Part shown: positions 53,111-62,965 of the stretch, one piece after another | Position numbering within the stretch: the first letter of the stretch is position 1 | Layout of the letters: each line of letters starts with the position of its first letter | Source of the DNA: Microbulbifer agarilyticus S89 | Lineage (GTDB): Bacteria; Pseudomonadota; Gammaproteobacteria; Pseudomonadales; Cellvibrionaceae | Length of the DNA stretch: 64,000 bases | Direction: 5' to 3' | Assembly: GCF_000220505.1 (NCBI RefSeq) | Contig: NZ_AFPJ01000009.1 | Coordinates: 124,001-188,000 of the forward strand | Notes under the pieces: model-generated | Databases searched by the model: none | What the model saw: the letters and a program-made list of their open reading frames with translations, nothing else | Told to the model about the DNA's origin: nothing | Position numbers and translations under genes: made by a program

Positions 53111-54552
53111 TACTGCTGCCCTCCTTCCGGTAGGCGCTCACCTTCCGCATCCAGAATTCCCAGTTCAAAGTCCGTGTGCGGCTGGCGCGCGGGATCCGTG
53201 CGGTCGTACATCAGTACACCATCGATAAACACCTTGTCTGCCTTGGAGTAGACGCTAAACGGATTAGCAGACCAAACCACAACATCTGCCATCTTGCCCT
53301 CTTCCAGGGTGCCGGTGACGTCCTCAATACCCAGTGCTTTTGCCGGGTTGCTCGTCATCCACGCGACCGCATGGCGAGGTTCGATATGAAAACCCGCACG
53401 CTGGCCGGCAACCATGGCTTTAGCCGTTTCTTCGTTGAGATGCTGGATGCCAACAGCAGAATCCGAATGAATCATGGCGCAGGCCTTTGCCTGGTCAACG
53501 ATTGCGATATTGGCCTCGGTCATATCGAAGGCTTCGTGCTTGAAGCCCCACCAATCGGCCCACATTGCGGCACACACATTGTTTTCAGCCAGTAGATCGG
53601 CCACCTTGTAGGCTTCTACCGCGTGATGGAACGTAGAAATCTGAAAATCGTAGTCGCGTGCGATATCCATCATGATGGCCATTTCTTCGCCGCGATAGCA
53701 GTGGTTGTGCACGAGAATGTCGCCATTCAGAACACCAGCAAGGGTTTCGAGCTGAAGGTCACGCTCGGGTTCATCGCCGCCATTCTTATGGAAGTTCTCC
53801 CACTTCTCCTTATACGCTGCAGCGTCAGTCCACGCTTTGCGATATCCCGCAACATTACCCATACGCGTGGAAGGCAAGGTGCCCTTGCCACCGTATACAC
53901 GTTTCGGGTTTTCGCCACAGGCCATTTTCAGACCGTAGGGAGCACCCGGGAACTTCATGTCCTGTACGCTGCGGCCGGGGACATTTTTCAGGGTTACTGC
54001 ACGGCCGCCAAACAGGTTCGCCGACCCAGGTAAAATCTGCAGGGTAGTTACGCCGCCCGCGAGCGCCAGAGGAAATTGGGGATCCTGCGTCCAAACGGAG
54101 TGCTCGGTCCATACCTGAGCGGTATTCGGTGCGGTCATTTCGTTGCCGTCTTGGGAAGACTCGATAGACGGCACCGGGTAATTGCCCAGATGGGAATGCA
54201 CGTCGATGATGCCCGGTGTCACCCATTTGCCCGCACCTTCAACAACCAGGCCCTTTTTCGGCACCTTCAGGTCTTTGCCAACCTCCGCGATCTTGCCATC
54301 CTCAAGCAACACGTCGGAGTTGAGCAGTTTTTCGCCGGTTCCAGTCAACACCGTGGCGCCGCGAATCAATACGGGCGTACTCTCTTGTGGGGTATACGTG
54401 CTGGGAAAGTCACCCTGACGGGCGAAATCCGGTCCATCCGTGGCCTTTTTGTCTTCACCGCCACAGGCAGCCAGTGTGGAAACAAGCAGCCCTCCACACA
54501 CGGCCACGCACAATCGCTCCAAGCCTTTCATCGATTCTGAAAATAATCGCAT
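53110..54552 (-). CDS. Amidohydrolase, lipoprotein
   Basis: The 480-residue protein starts at the ATG at 54552, with AGGAAG five bases upstream. The signal peptide ends in lipobox LAAC, so it is lipidated at about Cys30. The barrel has intact metal ligands, HSH in GIIDVHSHLGNYP, a His pair in VHNHCYRGEEM and STFHHAVEAYK, and the Asp of MIHSDSAVG. The C-terminal GTLEEGKMADVVVWSANPFS is typical of imidazolonepropionase-like amidohydrolases. It acts in the periplasm or outer membrane on an unknown cyclic amide or peptide substrate. It leads the operon with the ligand-less paralogue and the MAPEG gene. Confidence 0.9.
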   Translation of the reverse strand: MRLFSESMKGLERLCVAVCGGLLVSTLAACGGEDKKATDGPDFARQGDFPSTYTPQESTPVLIRGATVLTGTGEKLLNSDVLLEDGKIAEVGKDLKVPKKGLVVEGAGKWVTPGIIDVHSHLGNYPVPSIESSQDGNEMTAPNTAQVWTEHSVWTQDPQFPLALAGGVTTLQILPGSANLFGGRAVTLKNVPGRSVQDMKFPGAPYGLKMACGENPKRVYGGKGTLPSTRMGNVAGYRKAWTDAAAYKEKWENFHKNGGDEPERDLQLETLAGVLNGDILVHNHCYRGEEMAIMMDIARDYDFQISTFHHAVEAYKVADLLAENNVCAAMWADWWGFKHEAFDMTEANIAIVDQAKACAMIHSDSAVGIQHLNEETAKAMVAGQRAGFHIEPRHAVAWMTSNPAKALGIEDVTGTLEEGKMADVVVWSANPFSVYSKADKVFIDGVLMYDRTDPARQPHTDFELGILDAEGERLPEGGQQ

Positions 54553-54758
54553 TCCGCTTCCTATCCCCCCAATGTCTATTAGGAAACCTTTCTCAATACC
54601 CGCCTCAATACCCACGGATTCAACACCAATACTATGCTATCGGCAATACGGGATTACACAGCTACCCGAAATTGCCGGTTTACTAGACAATTTCAACAGG
54701 CCGTGTTGGAATTTACTTCACTGATATAAGGGGGTGCCCCTCATCGCAGGAAGGGCCA

Positions 54759-56411
54759 ATGACAAATAAAAAAACAACAGAAAGCGGGCCGGACGGCCCC
54801 AGTAGTAACGGTGGAGAATTACCGCAGTCTTCCCAGGCGATGTATGAGGCCTTGCGCAAGAGTGAAGAGCGCTACCGGGAACTGGTCGAACACGCCAACT
54901 CCATTATCCTCCGCCTCGATCGCAACGGTCTGATTACCTTCTTTAACGAGTTTGCCCAAAAGTTTTTCGGCTACACGGAAGAGGAAATCCTCGGCCAGCA
55001 TGCCGTCGGCACCATCGTCCCGGAAAATGAAAGTACGGGCCGCGACCTCCGCCCCCTCCTCGATCACATCTGTCACCATCCCGACGAACATCGCTATAAC
55101 GTCAACGAAAACATCACCAAAAACGGAACACGTGTCTGGGTTGCATGGACCAACAAGCTTCTGACCGATGAAGCCGGTGAACCCGTTGGGGTACTGAGTA
55201 TCGGGAGTGACATTACCAGGCAGAGAAGGCTCGAAGAAGAGCTGCGCCAGGCACAGAAGATGCAGGCCATCGGGGAGTTAGCCGGTGGAATTGCCCATGA
55301 CTTCAATAATATGGTGCATGGAATCGCCGGCTTTGCGGAAGTCATCCATCAGACAAGCTACGATGCCAAGGTTTCTGAATACGCCAACCAGATCTTAAAC
55401 ACCGCCCACCACGCGGCAGAGCTCACCGAACAACTGCTGACCTTTGCCCGCAAAGGCTCCTACCGCATCAATGAGTGCAACACGCACGACATCGTGCACG
55501 ATGTCTGTGCGATGCTGAAGCGCACAATCGACCGCAGGATCGTCATCCGCCAGGACCTGCGTGCAAAGTTACCCCATATCAAAGGGGACTCCGCGCAGCT
55601 CAAAAGTGCCCTGCTCAACCTGGGTATCAACGCCAAGGATGCGATGGCCTCTGGTGGTGAATTGGTATTCTCCACCAGCGACATAACGGTGGACAACACC
55701 CTATCTATCTCCGATTTCCAGCTAGAGCCAGGCCGGTACTTACGCATTAACGTGAGTGACACCGGAACTGGTATGACGGAAGAGACCCGCCAACGGATCT
55801 TCGAACCCTTCTTCACTACCAAGGCTAGCGGCCGTGGTGCCGGGCTTGGCCTCGCCGCGGTATACGGGGCAATTCACCTGCACAAAGGCGCGATTCGCTG
55901 CCGCTCGACGCTGGGCGCAGGGACCTGTTTTGACCTCTACCTACCGGTTATTCCACACAAGACTGGCCATAAAGGCAAAAAGAAACCGGTACCCTGTGAC
56001 ACCGCGATTCATATTGTTTTGGTGGATGATGAAGCGATCGTGCGCAATTACTCGAAGACCCTGTTTGAAATGCATGGCCACCAAGTAACGACGTTCGCCT
56101 CCGCGCCGGAAGCTATCGAGTACTACCAGTGCAATTTCGCAGCCGTCGACCTGGTGCTGCTGGATATGATTATGCCGGATATGGACGGGCAACAACTGTT
56201 CGCTGAACTCAAGCAGATCAATCCGGCGATCAAGGCAATCCTTTCCACCGGTTACAGCGTGGAAAGCAAGGTACAGGAACTGCTGGCAGACGGCATTCTA
56301 GACTGCATCAAGAAGCCGTTTACCTACGAGCAGCTGGAACAACGCATTGCTGCCCTCTTCGGTGATGATGAGAAGGCACCGGTGCACGCTAATAGTGGAC
56401 AATTTTTATGA
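54759..56411 (+). CDS. PAS-domain hybrid histidine kinase with receiver
   Basis: The 550-residue cytoplasmic sensor kinase has no membrane segment. A PAS domain spans about 33-150 ([34 protein letters not shown]). The kinase core has phospho-His180 in [17 protein letters not shown]. The N box is [16 protein letters not shown]. The G boxes are DTGTGMTEE and [14 protein letters not shown] receiver domain spans about 425-545, with the acidic pair in VLVDDEAIV, phospho-acceptor Asp469 in [11 protein letters not shown] and Lys in KKPF. The H box GGIAHDFNN class usually signals through its receiver or a separate phosphotransfer protein. No output partner gene is adjacent. The ligand or redox cue is unknown. 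Confidence 0.93.
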   Translation: MTNKKTTESGPDGPSSNGGELPQSSQAMYEALRKSEERYRELVEHANSIILRLDRNGLITFFNEFAQKFFGYTEEEILGQHAVGTIVPENESTGRDLRPLLDHICHHPDEHRYNVNENITKNGTRVWVAWTNKLLTDEAGEPVGVLSIGSDITRQRRLEEELRQAQKMQAIGELAGGIAHDFNNMVHGIAGFAEVIHQTSYDAKVSEYANQILNTAHHAAELTEQLLTFARKGSYRINECNTHDIVHDVCAMLKRTIDRRIVIRQDLRAKLPHIKGDSAQLKSALLNLGINAKDAMASGGELVFSTSDITVDNTLSISDFQLEPGRYLRINVSDTGTGMTEETRQRIFEPFFTTKASGRGAGLGLAAVYGAIHLHKGAIRCRSTLGAGTCFDLYLPVIPHKTGHKGKKKPVPCDTAIHIVLVDDEAIVRNYSKTLFEMHGHQVTTFASAPEAIEYYQCNFAAVDLVLLDMIMPDMDGQQLFAELKQINPAIKAILSTGYSVESKVQELLADGILDCIKKPFTYEQLEQRIAALFGDDEKAPVHANSGQFL

Positions 56412-56730
56412 TTTTCTCGCCGTTATCGCATTCACCGATAATCTCCGGTTTGGAGATGAGTGACCCGGCCTGCACGACCACATTGGAAGGATAGGAAACA
56501 AAGCAGGCTAAATTGAAATTGACAGCCCAGTTACAGCGGATAATGCCATCATCTTCCTCATAGAAGCGTTCCTGACAGAAACTCAAATACGGGCTCTGCC
56601 CTCCTCCCGGCTGCCCCTGGCCAACCGCTTCCTTGTCATCGTCTGCACTCGCCGGAAGTGAGGGCAGCCCTATAAACAACGCACACGATACTGCCAAACT
56701 ACTCGCGGACAACTTATAGCGGTGACCCAT
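56389..56730 (-). CDS. Small secreted protein of unknown function
   Basis: I recognise no family. The 113-residue protein starts at the ATG at 56730, with GAGAGG seven bases upstream. The signal peptide (LAVSCALFIGLPSLPASA) is cut before DDD. The mature part of about 85 residues has four Cys (SFCQERF, IRCNWAV, LACFVSY, GECDNGE), likely two disulfides. Its end overlaps the convergent hybrid-kinase gene by 23 bp. Confidence 0.7.
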   Translation of the reverse strand: MGHRYKLSASSLAVSCALFIGLPSLPASADDDKEAVGQGQPGGGQSPYLSFCQERFYEEDDGIIRCNWAVNFNLACFVSYPSNVVVQAGSLISKPEIIGECDNGEKIIKIVHY

Positions 56731-56944
56731 AGGCAAACCTCTCGGCCGTGCACCAAAACGACAACAGAATCGATAGACTCACCCACGCTTTCGCGGGTAA
56801 CTGCTCTTAAGCGTAGCAGCTCTGGCGGGGTTTTCATTGCGATGCCACGCGCATACACTCCGCATCGCCCAATTCGCGCACGACTGACTGAAGGGTCGGC
56901 GCAACGCCTGCTATGATGCGCATTCACCCGGATATCAATACACC

Positions 56945-57340
56945 ATGAACACACCTACTCACCAGACAGAGCCAGCGTGCCCCTGTGGTTCCGGCAAGTC
57001 CTTCACCCAGTGTTGCGACCTGTACCTATCCGGGAAAACCTACCCAAACACCGCTGAGTCCCTGATGCGCAGCCGTTACTGCGCTTATGTGACCGGTAAC
57101 CTGCCGTATCTGAAAAAAAGCTGGCACCCAGACACCTGCCCGGAACTCAGCGAGCAGGATTTACACACCAAGTGGCTCAGGTTGGACGTTATTAAGGCGA
57201 AAAAGGGACTGAAACGATCGATCGTCGAATTTAAGGCCTGGTATCAAGACGGCGACAAGGAATGTGCCCTGCACGAAATATCGCTGTTTAAGCTACACAA
57301 GAAGCGCTGGGTGTACGTGGAACCGCTGGAATCCTGGTGA
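56945..57340 (+). CDS. ychJ: YchJ family SEC-C motif protein
   Basis: The 131-residue protein belongs to the YchJ family. The N-terminal SEC-C zinc motif is CPCGSGKSFTQCC (Cys and Cys-Cys ligands). The following part has TAESLMRSRYCAYVTGN and the domain ends with RWVYVEPLESW. The conserved NTF2-like core (IVEFKAWYQDGDKE) is present. Function is unproven. Its stop codon overlaps the start of the pseudouridine synthase gene by one to four bases, so the two are co-translated. Confidence 0.9.
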   Translation: MNTPTHQTEPACPCGSGKSFTQCCDLYLSGKTYPNTAESLMRSRYCAYVTGNLPYLKKSWHPDTCPELSEQDLHTKWLRLDVIKAKKGLKRSIVEFKAWYQDGDKECALHEISLFKLHKKRWVYVEPLESW

Positions 57341-58071
57341 TGACCCCCGAACTGATATTTGAGGACGACCACCTGATCGCCGCCTACAAACCCGAGGGAT
57401 GGCTGGTGCATCGTTCGTCTATCGACAAGCACGAAGATCGCATCCTGCTGCAATACCTTCGCGATCTGGTAGGACAACACCTCTACCCGGTGCACCGGCT
57501 GGACAAACCTACCTCCGGGGTCATCGTATTCGGCAAAAGCGGGGATAGCGCGGCAAGGCTGCAAGCGCAGCTAGACTGTGACTCATCTGTGAAGCAATAC
57601 ATTGCGGTGTGCCGGGGTTTTTGCCCCGAACAAGGGGTTATCGACCACCCGCTCCCTCCAGTTGCCGACTTTAAACATCAGCGCAAACGGCCGAAGAGCG
57701 AGTTGCCTCGACAGGAAGCCATCACCCACTTCCGGCGCCTGGACACGGTAGAGCTGCCGGTTGCGGTAGATCGCTACCCCAATAGTCGCTACTCTCTGGT
57801 GCAGATTGAATTGCAGACTGGGCGCCGCCATCAGATCCGTCGGCATTTCAAACACCTATCCCACCCATTGATTGGCTGCCCGAAATACGGCAAATCCACG
57901 CACAATCGGTTTTTTGCCGAGCAGCTGCATTGCGCACGGTTGTTGCTGCACGCTTATCGGCTATCGATACGACATCCGGTGACTGAGGAGAGACTAGAGT
58001 TGGTCGCCAAACCTCGGGGATGCTTTATGTCGCTCATCGATCAGTTTGGCTGGCAACTGCCAGCCAACTGA
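57340..58071 (+). CDS. RluA-family pseudouridine synthase, TruC-like
   Basis: The 243-residue enzyme isomerises uridine to pseudouridine in RNA. The catalytic Asp is in HRLDKPTSGVIVFGKS. QIELQTGRRHQIRRHFKHLSHPLIGC is the second conserved block. The pattern and short length match TruC, which modifies U65 of tRNA-Ile and tRNA-Asp, better than RluA. ATG 57340 overlaps the ychJ TGA by one base; GTG 57337 is an alternative. Confidence 0.88.
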   Translation: MTPELIFEDDHLIAAYKPEGWLVHRSSIDKHEDRILLQYLRDLVGQHLYPVHRLDKPTSGVIVFGKSGDSAARLQAQLDCDSSVKQYIAVCRGFCPEQGVIDHPLPPVADFKHQRKRPKSELPRQEAITHFRRLDTVELPVAVDRYPNSRYSLVQIELQTGRRHQIRRHFKHLSHPLIGCPKYGKSTHNRFFAEQLHCARLLLHAYRLSIRHPVTEERLELVAKPRGCFMSLIDQFGWQLPAN

Positions 58072-58085
58072 TATACGCGCAATTT

Positions 58086-59561
58086 CTATTGCGCGCCCTG
58101 CAACCCCCTTACGTCTACCAGCTCGCCATCCAGAATGGCCGCCTTCACGCCATTGACGTCGGAAAGCAGAAAGGTCGCATTGCGCCGTCTAGCGGGCAGT
58201 TCACCCTGCAACCGCTGGGGGTTTAACACTACGGGCAGTTGGGTCTCTTTGACCAACAATGCCTCGTCCCCTTCGAAGTAGGCTACTCCGTCCTGGAGCA
58301 ACGCCAGATAGCGCTCGTCCGTCAGCTCAAGAGGCGCATCCCCGTCCAGTAAAAATGCCTTGGGCATCTGGTACCGAGCACCGCCCGCATCGTAATCGAG
58401 GAATCCGGCCAAATTTGAGAGATCACCCACATCCGCAACCGAAGTTTGTCCGTAACGCTTACGGATTGCCAGATCCGTGCGATACGCCAGATCACCTTGC
58501 CCAGCACCTACATTGCGAATTTTAAGATCGACCAGTGCATCATCCTCATTCAGTGGAATAGCCTCATAGGTCGCGCGCGAGGTGGACAAATAAGATCCCG
58601 ACGCAATGCTGTCGATCGCAGTCACCAGCATCTCAAAATTCATGTGCCGGGCAACCTGTCGATTGGGATCATTCGGATGCGCACCGGATTCAATCAAGAT
58701 AGTGCTAATGCCCATTTCGGAAAAGGTGTCGCCAAAGGCTCGCCAGGCATAGGTGTCGTCATAGCGGCCGATATTGGCACCAATCACTGGCTGGATTTTT
58801 TCAACCATGACGCTGATCAGCTGCATGGCGTTTCCACGACTGGTATTGATGTCGCGCTCTACATTAAAGGCAGGCGCCAATACCGAAATCGTCGCCGCCT
58901 CACCGCTATCGCCCACCCCGTAGTAACTGCCTTGGTCGTGCAGGTTAAAGCCAAACTGTGGCTTAAACTCTTTTGCCAGCTGCATCAGAACCCGCCCCTC
59001 TGGCGACTGCAGCGCCTTGGCATCGCGGTTGATATCAAAGCTCTGCGCATTGTGCCGCGTATTTCGCTCGGCACCATCAGGGTTAAGCATAGGCACAATC
59101 AGCAGACTAAGTTCACCCATCCACTGATCCCGCCATGCAGCCTGCTCTGGCGCGGTGATGTAATTCAGCAGATCAAACAGCGCGGGCGTTGCTGTTGGTT
59201 CGTCACCATGCATCTGCGACCACAACATCACCCGCGTCTCGCCCTCGCCGAGGGCAATACTGTACAACGGACGTTTCTCGTAGGATTCGCCGATCTGCTT
59301 TACGGTCAGTAGCGGATGCTCACGAAGCCCTTCTATCAGCGGCAGTATGTCAGACTGGCGGATCACAGGCTGATCCAACCCAGGGGTTTTATACTCTTGG
59401 TAGATTTCCATTTCGACCACACGCTCACTCCCTGCAACATCCGTTACTTGCTCTTCCTTGCCACAACCGCCAAGAAGAACTCCCGCCAACGCCATTGACA
59501 TAAGCGCGAATCGCCCGGTGCGCGTATATGCAGTTTTTACTGTCCTCAATGAAATACTCAC
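58086..59561 (-). CDS. M14 family zinc carboxypeptidase, lipoprotein
   Basis: The 491-residue lipoprotein has the signal LMSMALAGVLLGGC and lipidated Cys33. The zinc site is HGDE (His-x-x-Glu) in WSQMHGDEPTATPAL, with the third ligand His in FNLHDQGS. A substrate-binding Arg-Asn-Arg stretch is seen in ERNTRHN and FDINRDA. The catalytic Glu is expected in ILIESGAHPND. Such M14 lipoproteins trim C-terminal residues of peptides or peptidoglycan stems. The GTG start at 59561 has no clear ribosome site, so the first 20 residues are uncertain. It is convergent with the pseudouridine synthase gene. Confidence 0.88.
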   Translation of the reverse strand: MSISLRTVKTAYTRTGRFALMSMALAGVLLGGCGKEEQVTDVAGSERVVEMEIYQEYKTPGLDQPVIRQSDILPLIEGLREHPLLTVKQIGESYEKRPLYSIALGEGETRVMLWSQMHGDEPTATPALFDLLNYITAPEQAAWRDQWMGELSLLIVPMLNPDGAERNTRHNAQSFDINRDAKALQSPEGRVLMQLAKEFKPQFGFNLHDQGSYYGVGDSGEAATISVLAPAFNVERDINTSRGNAMQLISVMVEKIQPVIGANIGRYDDTYAWRAFGDTFSEMGISTILIESGAHPNDPNRQVARHMNFEMLVTAIDSIASGSYLSTSRATYEAIPLNEDDALVDLKIRNVGAGQGDLAYRTDLAIRKRYGQTSVADVGDLSNLAGFLDYDAGGARYQMPKAFLLDGDAPLELTDERYLALLQDGVAYFEGDEALLVKETQLPVVLNPQRLQGELPARRRNATFLLSDVNGVKAAILDGELVDVRGLQGAQ

Positions 59562-59613
59562 TTTTTGCCCCTAGTGCCATCGATTAATCGTTTTGCAAAC
59601 GCCATCAACGCCG

Positions 59614-60459
59614 TTAACGCCCATCAGTCGCCGCCGGCCACCAACCAGTATTCACCGGTCGGTCTCTGGTAAAGTCGGTATAATCACGTCGTAAATCAAA
59701 TGTGTGCGTGTTGTATGGCCGCTGAATGATCAGCGCATCGTGCAGGCACCAACCGGCGCCCTCGGCACAGCCAGAATCCACGTCTAACGCAACATATTGA
59801 ATCCTCTCAGGGTATCGCGCCTCCGTTGCCAACATATCAGCATGATTAGACGAGCGACTCCCGGTGACCCTGTCGTGGGCCGCCACCGCCCGGCCACGGG
59901 CGATAAGCTCCAATGCGGACTGACCCAGCGCCAAATCGTCTCCCTCCAACCCTTCGCCAGAGCCGCCATCGAGGTTTATGTAGGTAACGGCATTCGATAG
60001 CCGTGCACGCAGGCGCTTATCGTCCGCCACCAGGTTTAGCCACTGATGAGCCGGAAAACTGCCGCTAGAGTGCGCAACCAGTACAACACGCCGAATAGAC
60101 TGATCTTTCCGCAGCCGATCGATACTGGCGACGATGGGCAACTCCCGTTGCTGATAGAAAACACTTCGTGGCCCAGCAAATATCCATGCCAGATCGACCG
60201 CGCTCGCCACCGGTTGTCGGAGCAACTCCGAGGCCCATTGCTCGGCCCACTCGCGCTTTACCGAGTAACCCGGAAACAGCACCAGCATCACACTTCCTTC
60301 CCCAGAGTTGCGCTGAGTTTCCGACCAGAGTGGATCCAGCGTTCGCCAAACCCAATGTTGGGTCGGCGAATTAACCTTGCGCTCGGTAATTGCCTCTACG
60401 CCCGGCGCGCACGCCCCCATCACGATCCAAAGCAGCACACCAGAAAAAGTTCGACACAT
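59614..60459 (-). CDS. Secreted alpha/beta-hydrolase-like protein of unknown function
   Basis: The 281-residue protein starts at the ATG at 60459, with AGGG five bases upstream; the frame extends further up without a better start. The signal peptide MCRTFSGVLLWIVMGACAPG could be read as Sec or as lipobox at MGAC. The strand-nucleophile elbow RRVVLVAHSSGSFPAHQWL has Ser in the G-x-S-x-G position (HSSGS), like alpha/beta hydrolases. YINLDGGSGEGLEGDD follows. A partner acid and His are plausible in HADML and NTHTFD but not certain. The substrate is unknown. Confidence 0.72.
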   Translation of the reverse strand: MCRTFSGVLLWIVMGACAPGVEAITERKVNSPTQHWVWRTLDPLWSETQRNSGEGSVMLVLFPGYSVKREWAEQWASELLRQPVASAVDLAWIFAGPRSVFYQQRELPIVASIDRLRKDQSIRRVVLVAHSSGSFPAHQWLNLVADDKRLRARLSNAVTYINLDGGSGEGLEGDDLALGQSALELIARGRAVAAHDRVTGSRSSNHADMLATEARYPERIQYVALDVDSGCAEGAGWCLHDALIIQRPYNTHTFDLRRDYTDFTRDRPVNTGWWPAATDGR

Positions 60460-60651
60460 GACGCCCTGCAATCCCTGTTTATTTTCTTTTATCACGCCTT
60501 CCGGAAAACCTATATGCTGCGGTAAGGTAATCACAATGTACACGGCATGGGAAATCGTCATCTATCACTACTACCGATAGATGGGGCCAGCGCACGAGAA
60601 CGGACAGACAGCCTGACGGACTTCCGGGGCACCCGAATTGAGTGAAGAACC

Positions 60652-61656
60652 ATGAGAAAAATACTGATTTTTGCTTTGCTATTCGTTACTGCCCCGGCAT
60701 GGGCAGAGAAATATGGGCTGGTGCTCCATGGTGGCGCGGGCACGATCACCCGCGCCAAGCTCACGGACAAACAGGAATCCGAACTTCGCGCGAAGCTAGC
60801 GGAGGCCCGGGATGCCGGCTACAAGGTACTGGAGCAAGGTGGCTCCTCCCTGCAAGCGGTAACCACCGCCATCATTATTCTCGAAGATTCCCCGCTGTTT
60901 AACGCGGGCAAAGGCGCTGTGTACACTTTTGATGGGGCGCATGAGTTGGATGCCTCGATCATGGATGGCAGCAATCGCAAAGCGGGTGCCGTGGCCGGCG
61001 TAAAAACTGTCCGCAACCCGATCCTGGCGGCCCAAGCCGTCATGAATCAATCTGACCACGTCATGCTGGCAGGCACCGGCGCTGATGCCTTTGCCCGCCA
61101 CGTCGGGTTGCCGCAGGTAGAAAACAGCTATTTCGATACCGAATTTCGCCTCAAGCAACTTGAGCAAGCGAAGCAGAAAATTGAAGACGAAGGCACATCC
61201 TTCAATATTACCGATAGCGACTACAAATACGGCACGGTCGGCGTTGCCGCGCTCGACAAGCAAGGTAACCTCGCGGCCGGCACCTCCACCGGCGGCATGA
61301 CCGCCAAGCGCTGGGGCCGTGTGGGCGACTCTCCCATCATTGGTGCAGGGACCTGGGCAGACAACAACAGCTGTGCCGTTTCCGCTACCGGTCACGGGGA
61401 ATACTTTATCCGCTATCACGTGGCCGCGGATATCTGTAGCAGAAAGCTATACCGCGACCTGCCACTGACAACCGCCGCGCGAGAAGTGATCCACGATGTT
61501 CTGCTGCCCGCCGGCGGTACCGGTGGCATTGTCGCCATGGATCGAGCCGGCAATATTGCAATGGAATTCAATACCGAGGGTATGTACCGGGCCTGGCGCC
61601 TGTCGGATAACTCTGCGGGTGTCGCAATTTATAGTGATCAGGAGGAAGCCCCCTGA
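60652..61656 (+). CDS. iaaA: Isoaspartyl peptidase / L-asparaginase (plant type, Ntn-hydrolase)
   Basis: The 334-residue precursor has a Sec signal peptide (ILIFALLFVTAPAWAEK), so the enzyme is periplasmic. The autocleavage and nucleophile Thr195 is in YKYGTVGVAALDKQGN. The alpha part carries LVLHGGAGTI and MDGSNRKAGAVAGV. The beta part carries AAGTSTGGMTAKRWGRVGDSPIIGAGTW. It should remove isoaspartyl residues and hydrolyse asparagine. The C-terminal hairpin over the stop codon lacks a T-run. Confidence 0.93.
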   Translation: MRKILIFALLFVTAPAWAEKYGLVLHGGAGTITRAKLTDKQESELRAKLAEARDAGYKVLEQGGSSLQAVTTAIIILEDSPLFNAGKGAVYTFDGAHELDASIMDGSNRKAGAVAGVKTVRNPILAAQAVMNQSDHVMLAGTGADAFARHVGLPQVENSYFDTEFRLKQLEQAKQKIEDEGTSFNITDSDYKYGTVGVAALDKQGNLAAGTSTGGMTAKRWGRVGDSPIIGAGTWADNNSCAVSATGHGEYFIRYHVAADICSRKLYRDLPLTTAAREVIHDVLLPAGGTGGIVAMDRAGNIAMEFNTEGMYRAWRLSDNSAGVAIYSDQEEAP

Positions 61657-61759
61657 ACAGGGGGCGGTAAGCTCGGCGCAATTTCGGCTGCGTTCCCAGC
61701 CGCATCAACCGCTCATCCTCAATACGATTGCTCCTTCATACGGTTGCGCCTTAATACAG

Positions 61760-62965
61760 TTATGCCTCTAACCCGCGCTTCAACGACTCGCGATACACAC
61801 CGATAGCGGGAATCAGTGTGACTACAAATGTCGCGGCAGCAATAATGCCAAACAGCTGCATAGACTGCTCAGAAACAATGGAGCCTTCGAGATAAACACC
61901 GTAGTGCGCCGCTAATAGCGGTTCTGCAATCCAAAGCCCAATAGACAATACGGACAGCGCGACGCAGGCGCCCAGCACCAGTACAAGCAGCGCTTCTATT
62001 TGTATCAGCAAAAACAGCTGTAATGGTCCCGCGCCAATGGTGCGCAACAAGGCAATTTCCCTGCGGCGCTCACGAATCGATGTAAGCAACATAATGCAGA
62101 GCCCCAGTAGCGACGCCAGCACCACCAAGGCGGCAACCAACAGCAGTATGTTTTCGACGACCCGCAACATCTGCCAGAGCTGGGAGAGTGCCACACCCGG
62201 CAATATCGCCAGCAACGGTTCGCCGCGCGCGGTATTGATCTGGCGTTGCAGCTGGAAGGTTTTTACTGGCGAGTTGAGTCCCAACATAAACGCGGTAATG
62301 GTTTGCGGCTCCAGCGCACTACCGTCCCAGTGGCGGTCATGCACCGCCTCCATACCCTGCAGGCTGATATACAAGGCCTGATCGGTCGGGGTTCCCGTCG
62401 GCTGTAAAATTCCAGTGACCTTAAATGGCCGATCATCATGATTATGGAAGCTGGTGCTGCCCAAGCCATGGGCGAGCACCACGGAGTCACCAAGGTCATA
62501 ACCAAGCTTTCTCGCGACTTCCGCCCCCAGAACCACATCCAGGGTATCGTCAAAAGCAGTGCCTTGTGCGAGTTCCAATGGCCGCCCTTTGCCAAAGCGA
62601 AAATGCTCGAAGAAATCCTGCGACGTTCCGACTACGCGATACCCCTTGTGGGAGTCCCCCAGTGAAATCGGGATACTCCAGGCCACGGCCGGTTCATCCG
62701 CAACCCGCTGGTAGGTCTGCCAGGAAATATTGGCACTGGGGCTGCCCATGCGGAATACGCTATATAACAGCAGGTTTATCGGGCCAGTGCGGGCACCCAC
62801 AATCAGATCCACACCCGATACGGTGCGGTTGAAGCTGTCTTTGGCATGGCTGCGTATTTGCTCCACACCAAACAAAACAAACAAACTGACACTCACCGAG
62901 AGAATTGCGAGCAACACGCTGCCCCGGCGATGCATCAGGCTCTGCCACGCCAGCTTAACCAGCAT
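61760..62965 (-). CDS. ABC transporter permease, MacB/FtsX type
   Basis: The 401-residue permease has an N-terminal helix (GSVLLAILSVSVSLFVLFGV), a periplasmic domain of about 220 residues and three C-terminal helices (ILLLVAALVVLASLLGLCI, LFLLIQIEALLVLVLGACVALS, LFGIIAAATFVVTLIPAIGVY). This is the four-helix MacB/LolC topology. GGAGGG precedes the ATG, which overlaps the ATPase gene by 11 bp. Mechanotransmission to an outer-membrane or lipoprotein partner is typical; the likely partner is the divergent lipoprotein at 63764. Confidence 0.92.
   Translation of the reverse strand: MLVKLAWQSLMHRRGSVLLAILSVSVSLFVLFGVEQIRSHAKDSFNRTVSGVDLIVGARTGPINLLLYSVFRMGSPSANISWQTYQRVADEPAVAWSIPISLGDSHKGYRVVGTSQDFFEHFRFGKGRPLELAQGTAFDDTLDVVLGAEVARKLGYDLGDSVVLAHGLGSTSFHNHDDRPFKVTGILQPTGTPTDQALYISLQGMEAVHDRHWDGSALEPQTITAFMLGLNSPVKTFQLQRQINTARGEPLLAILPGVALSQLWQMLRVVENILLLVAALVVLASLLGLCIMLLTSIRERRREIALLRTIGAGPLQLFLLIQIEALLVLVLGACVALSVLSIGLWIAEPLLAAHYGVYLEGSIVSEQSMQLFGIIAAATFVVTLIPAIGVYRESLKRGLEA

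Noticed and set aside
58446-59312. Plus-strand open frame opposite the M14 carboxypeptidase gene
   Set aside because: The zinc-site and lipoprotein features are all in the minus-strand frame.
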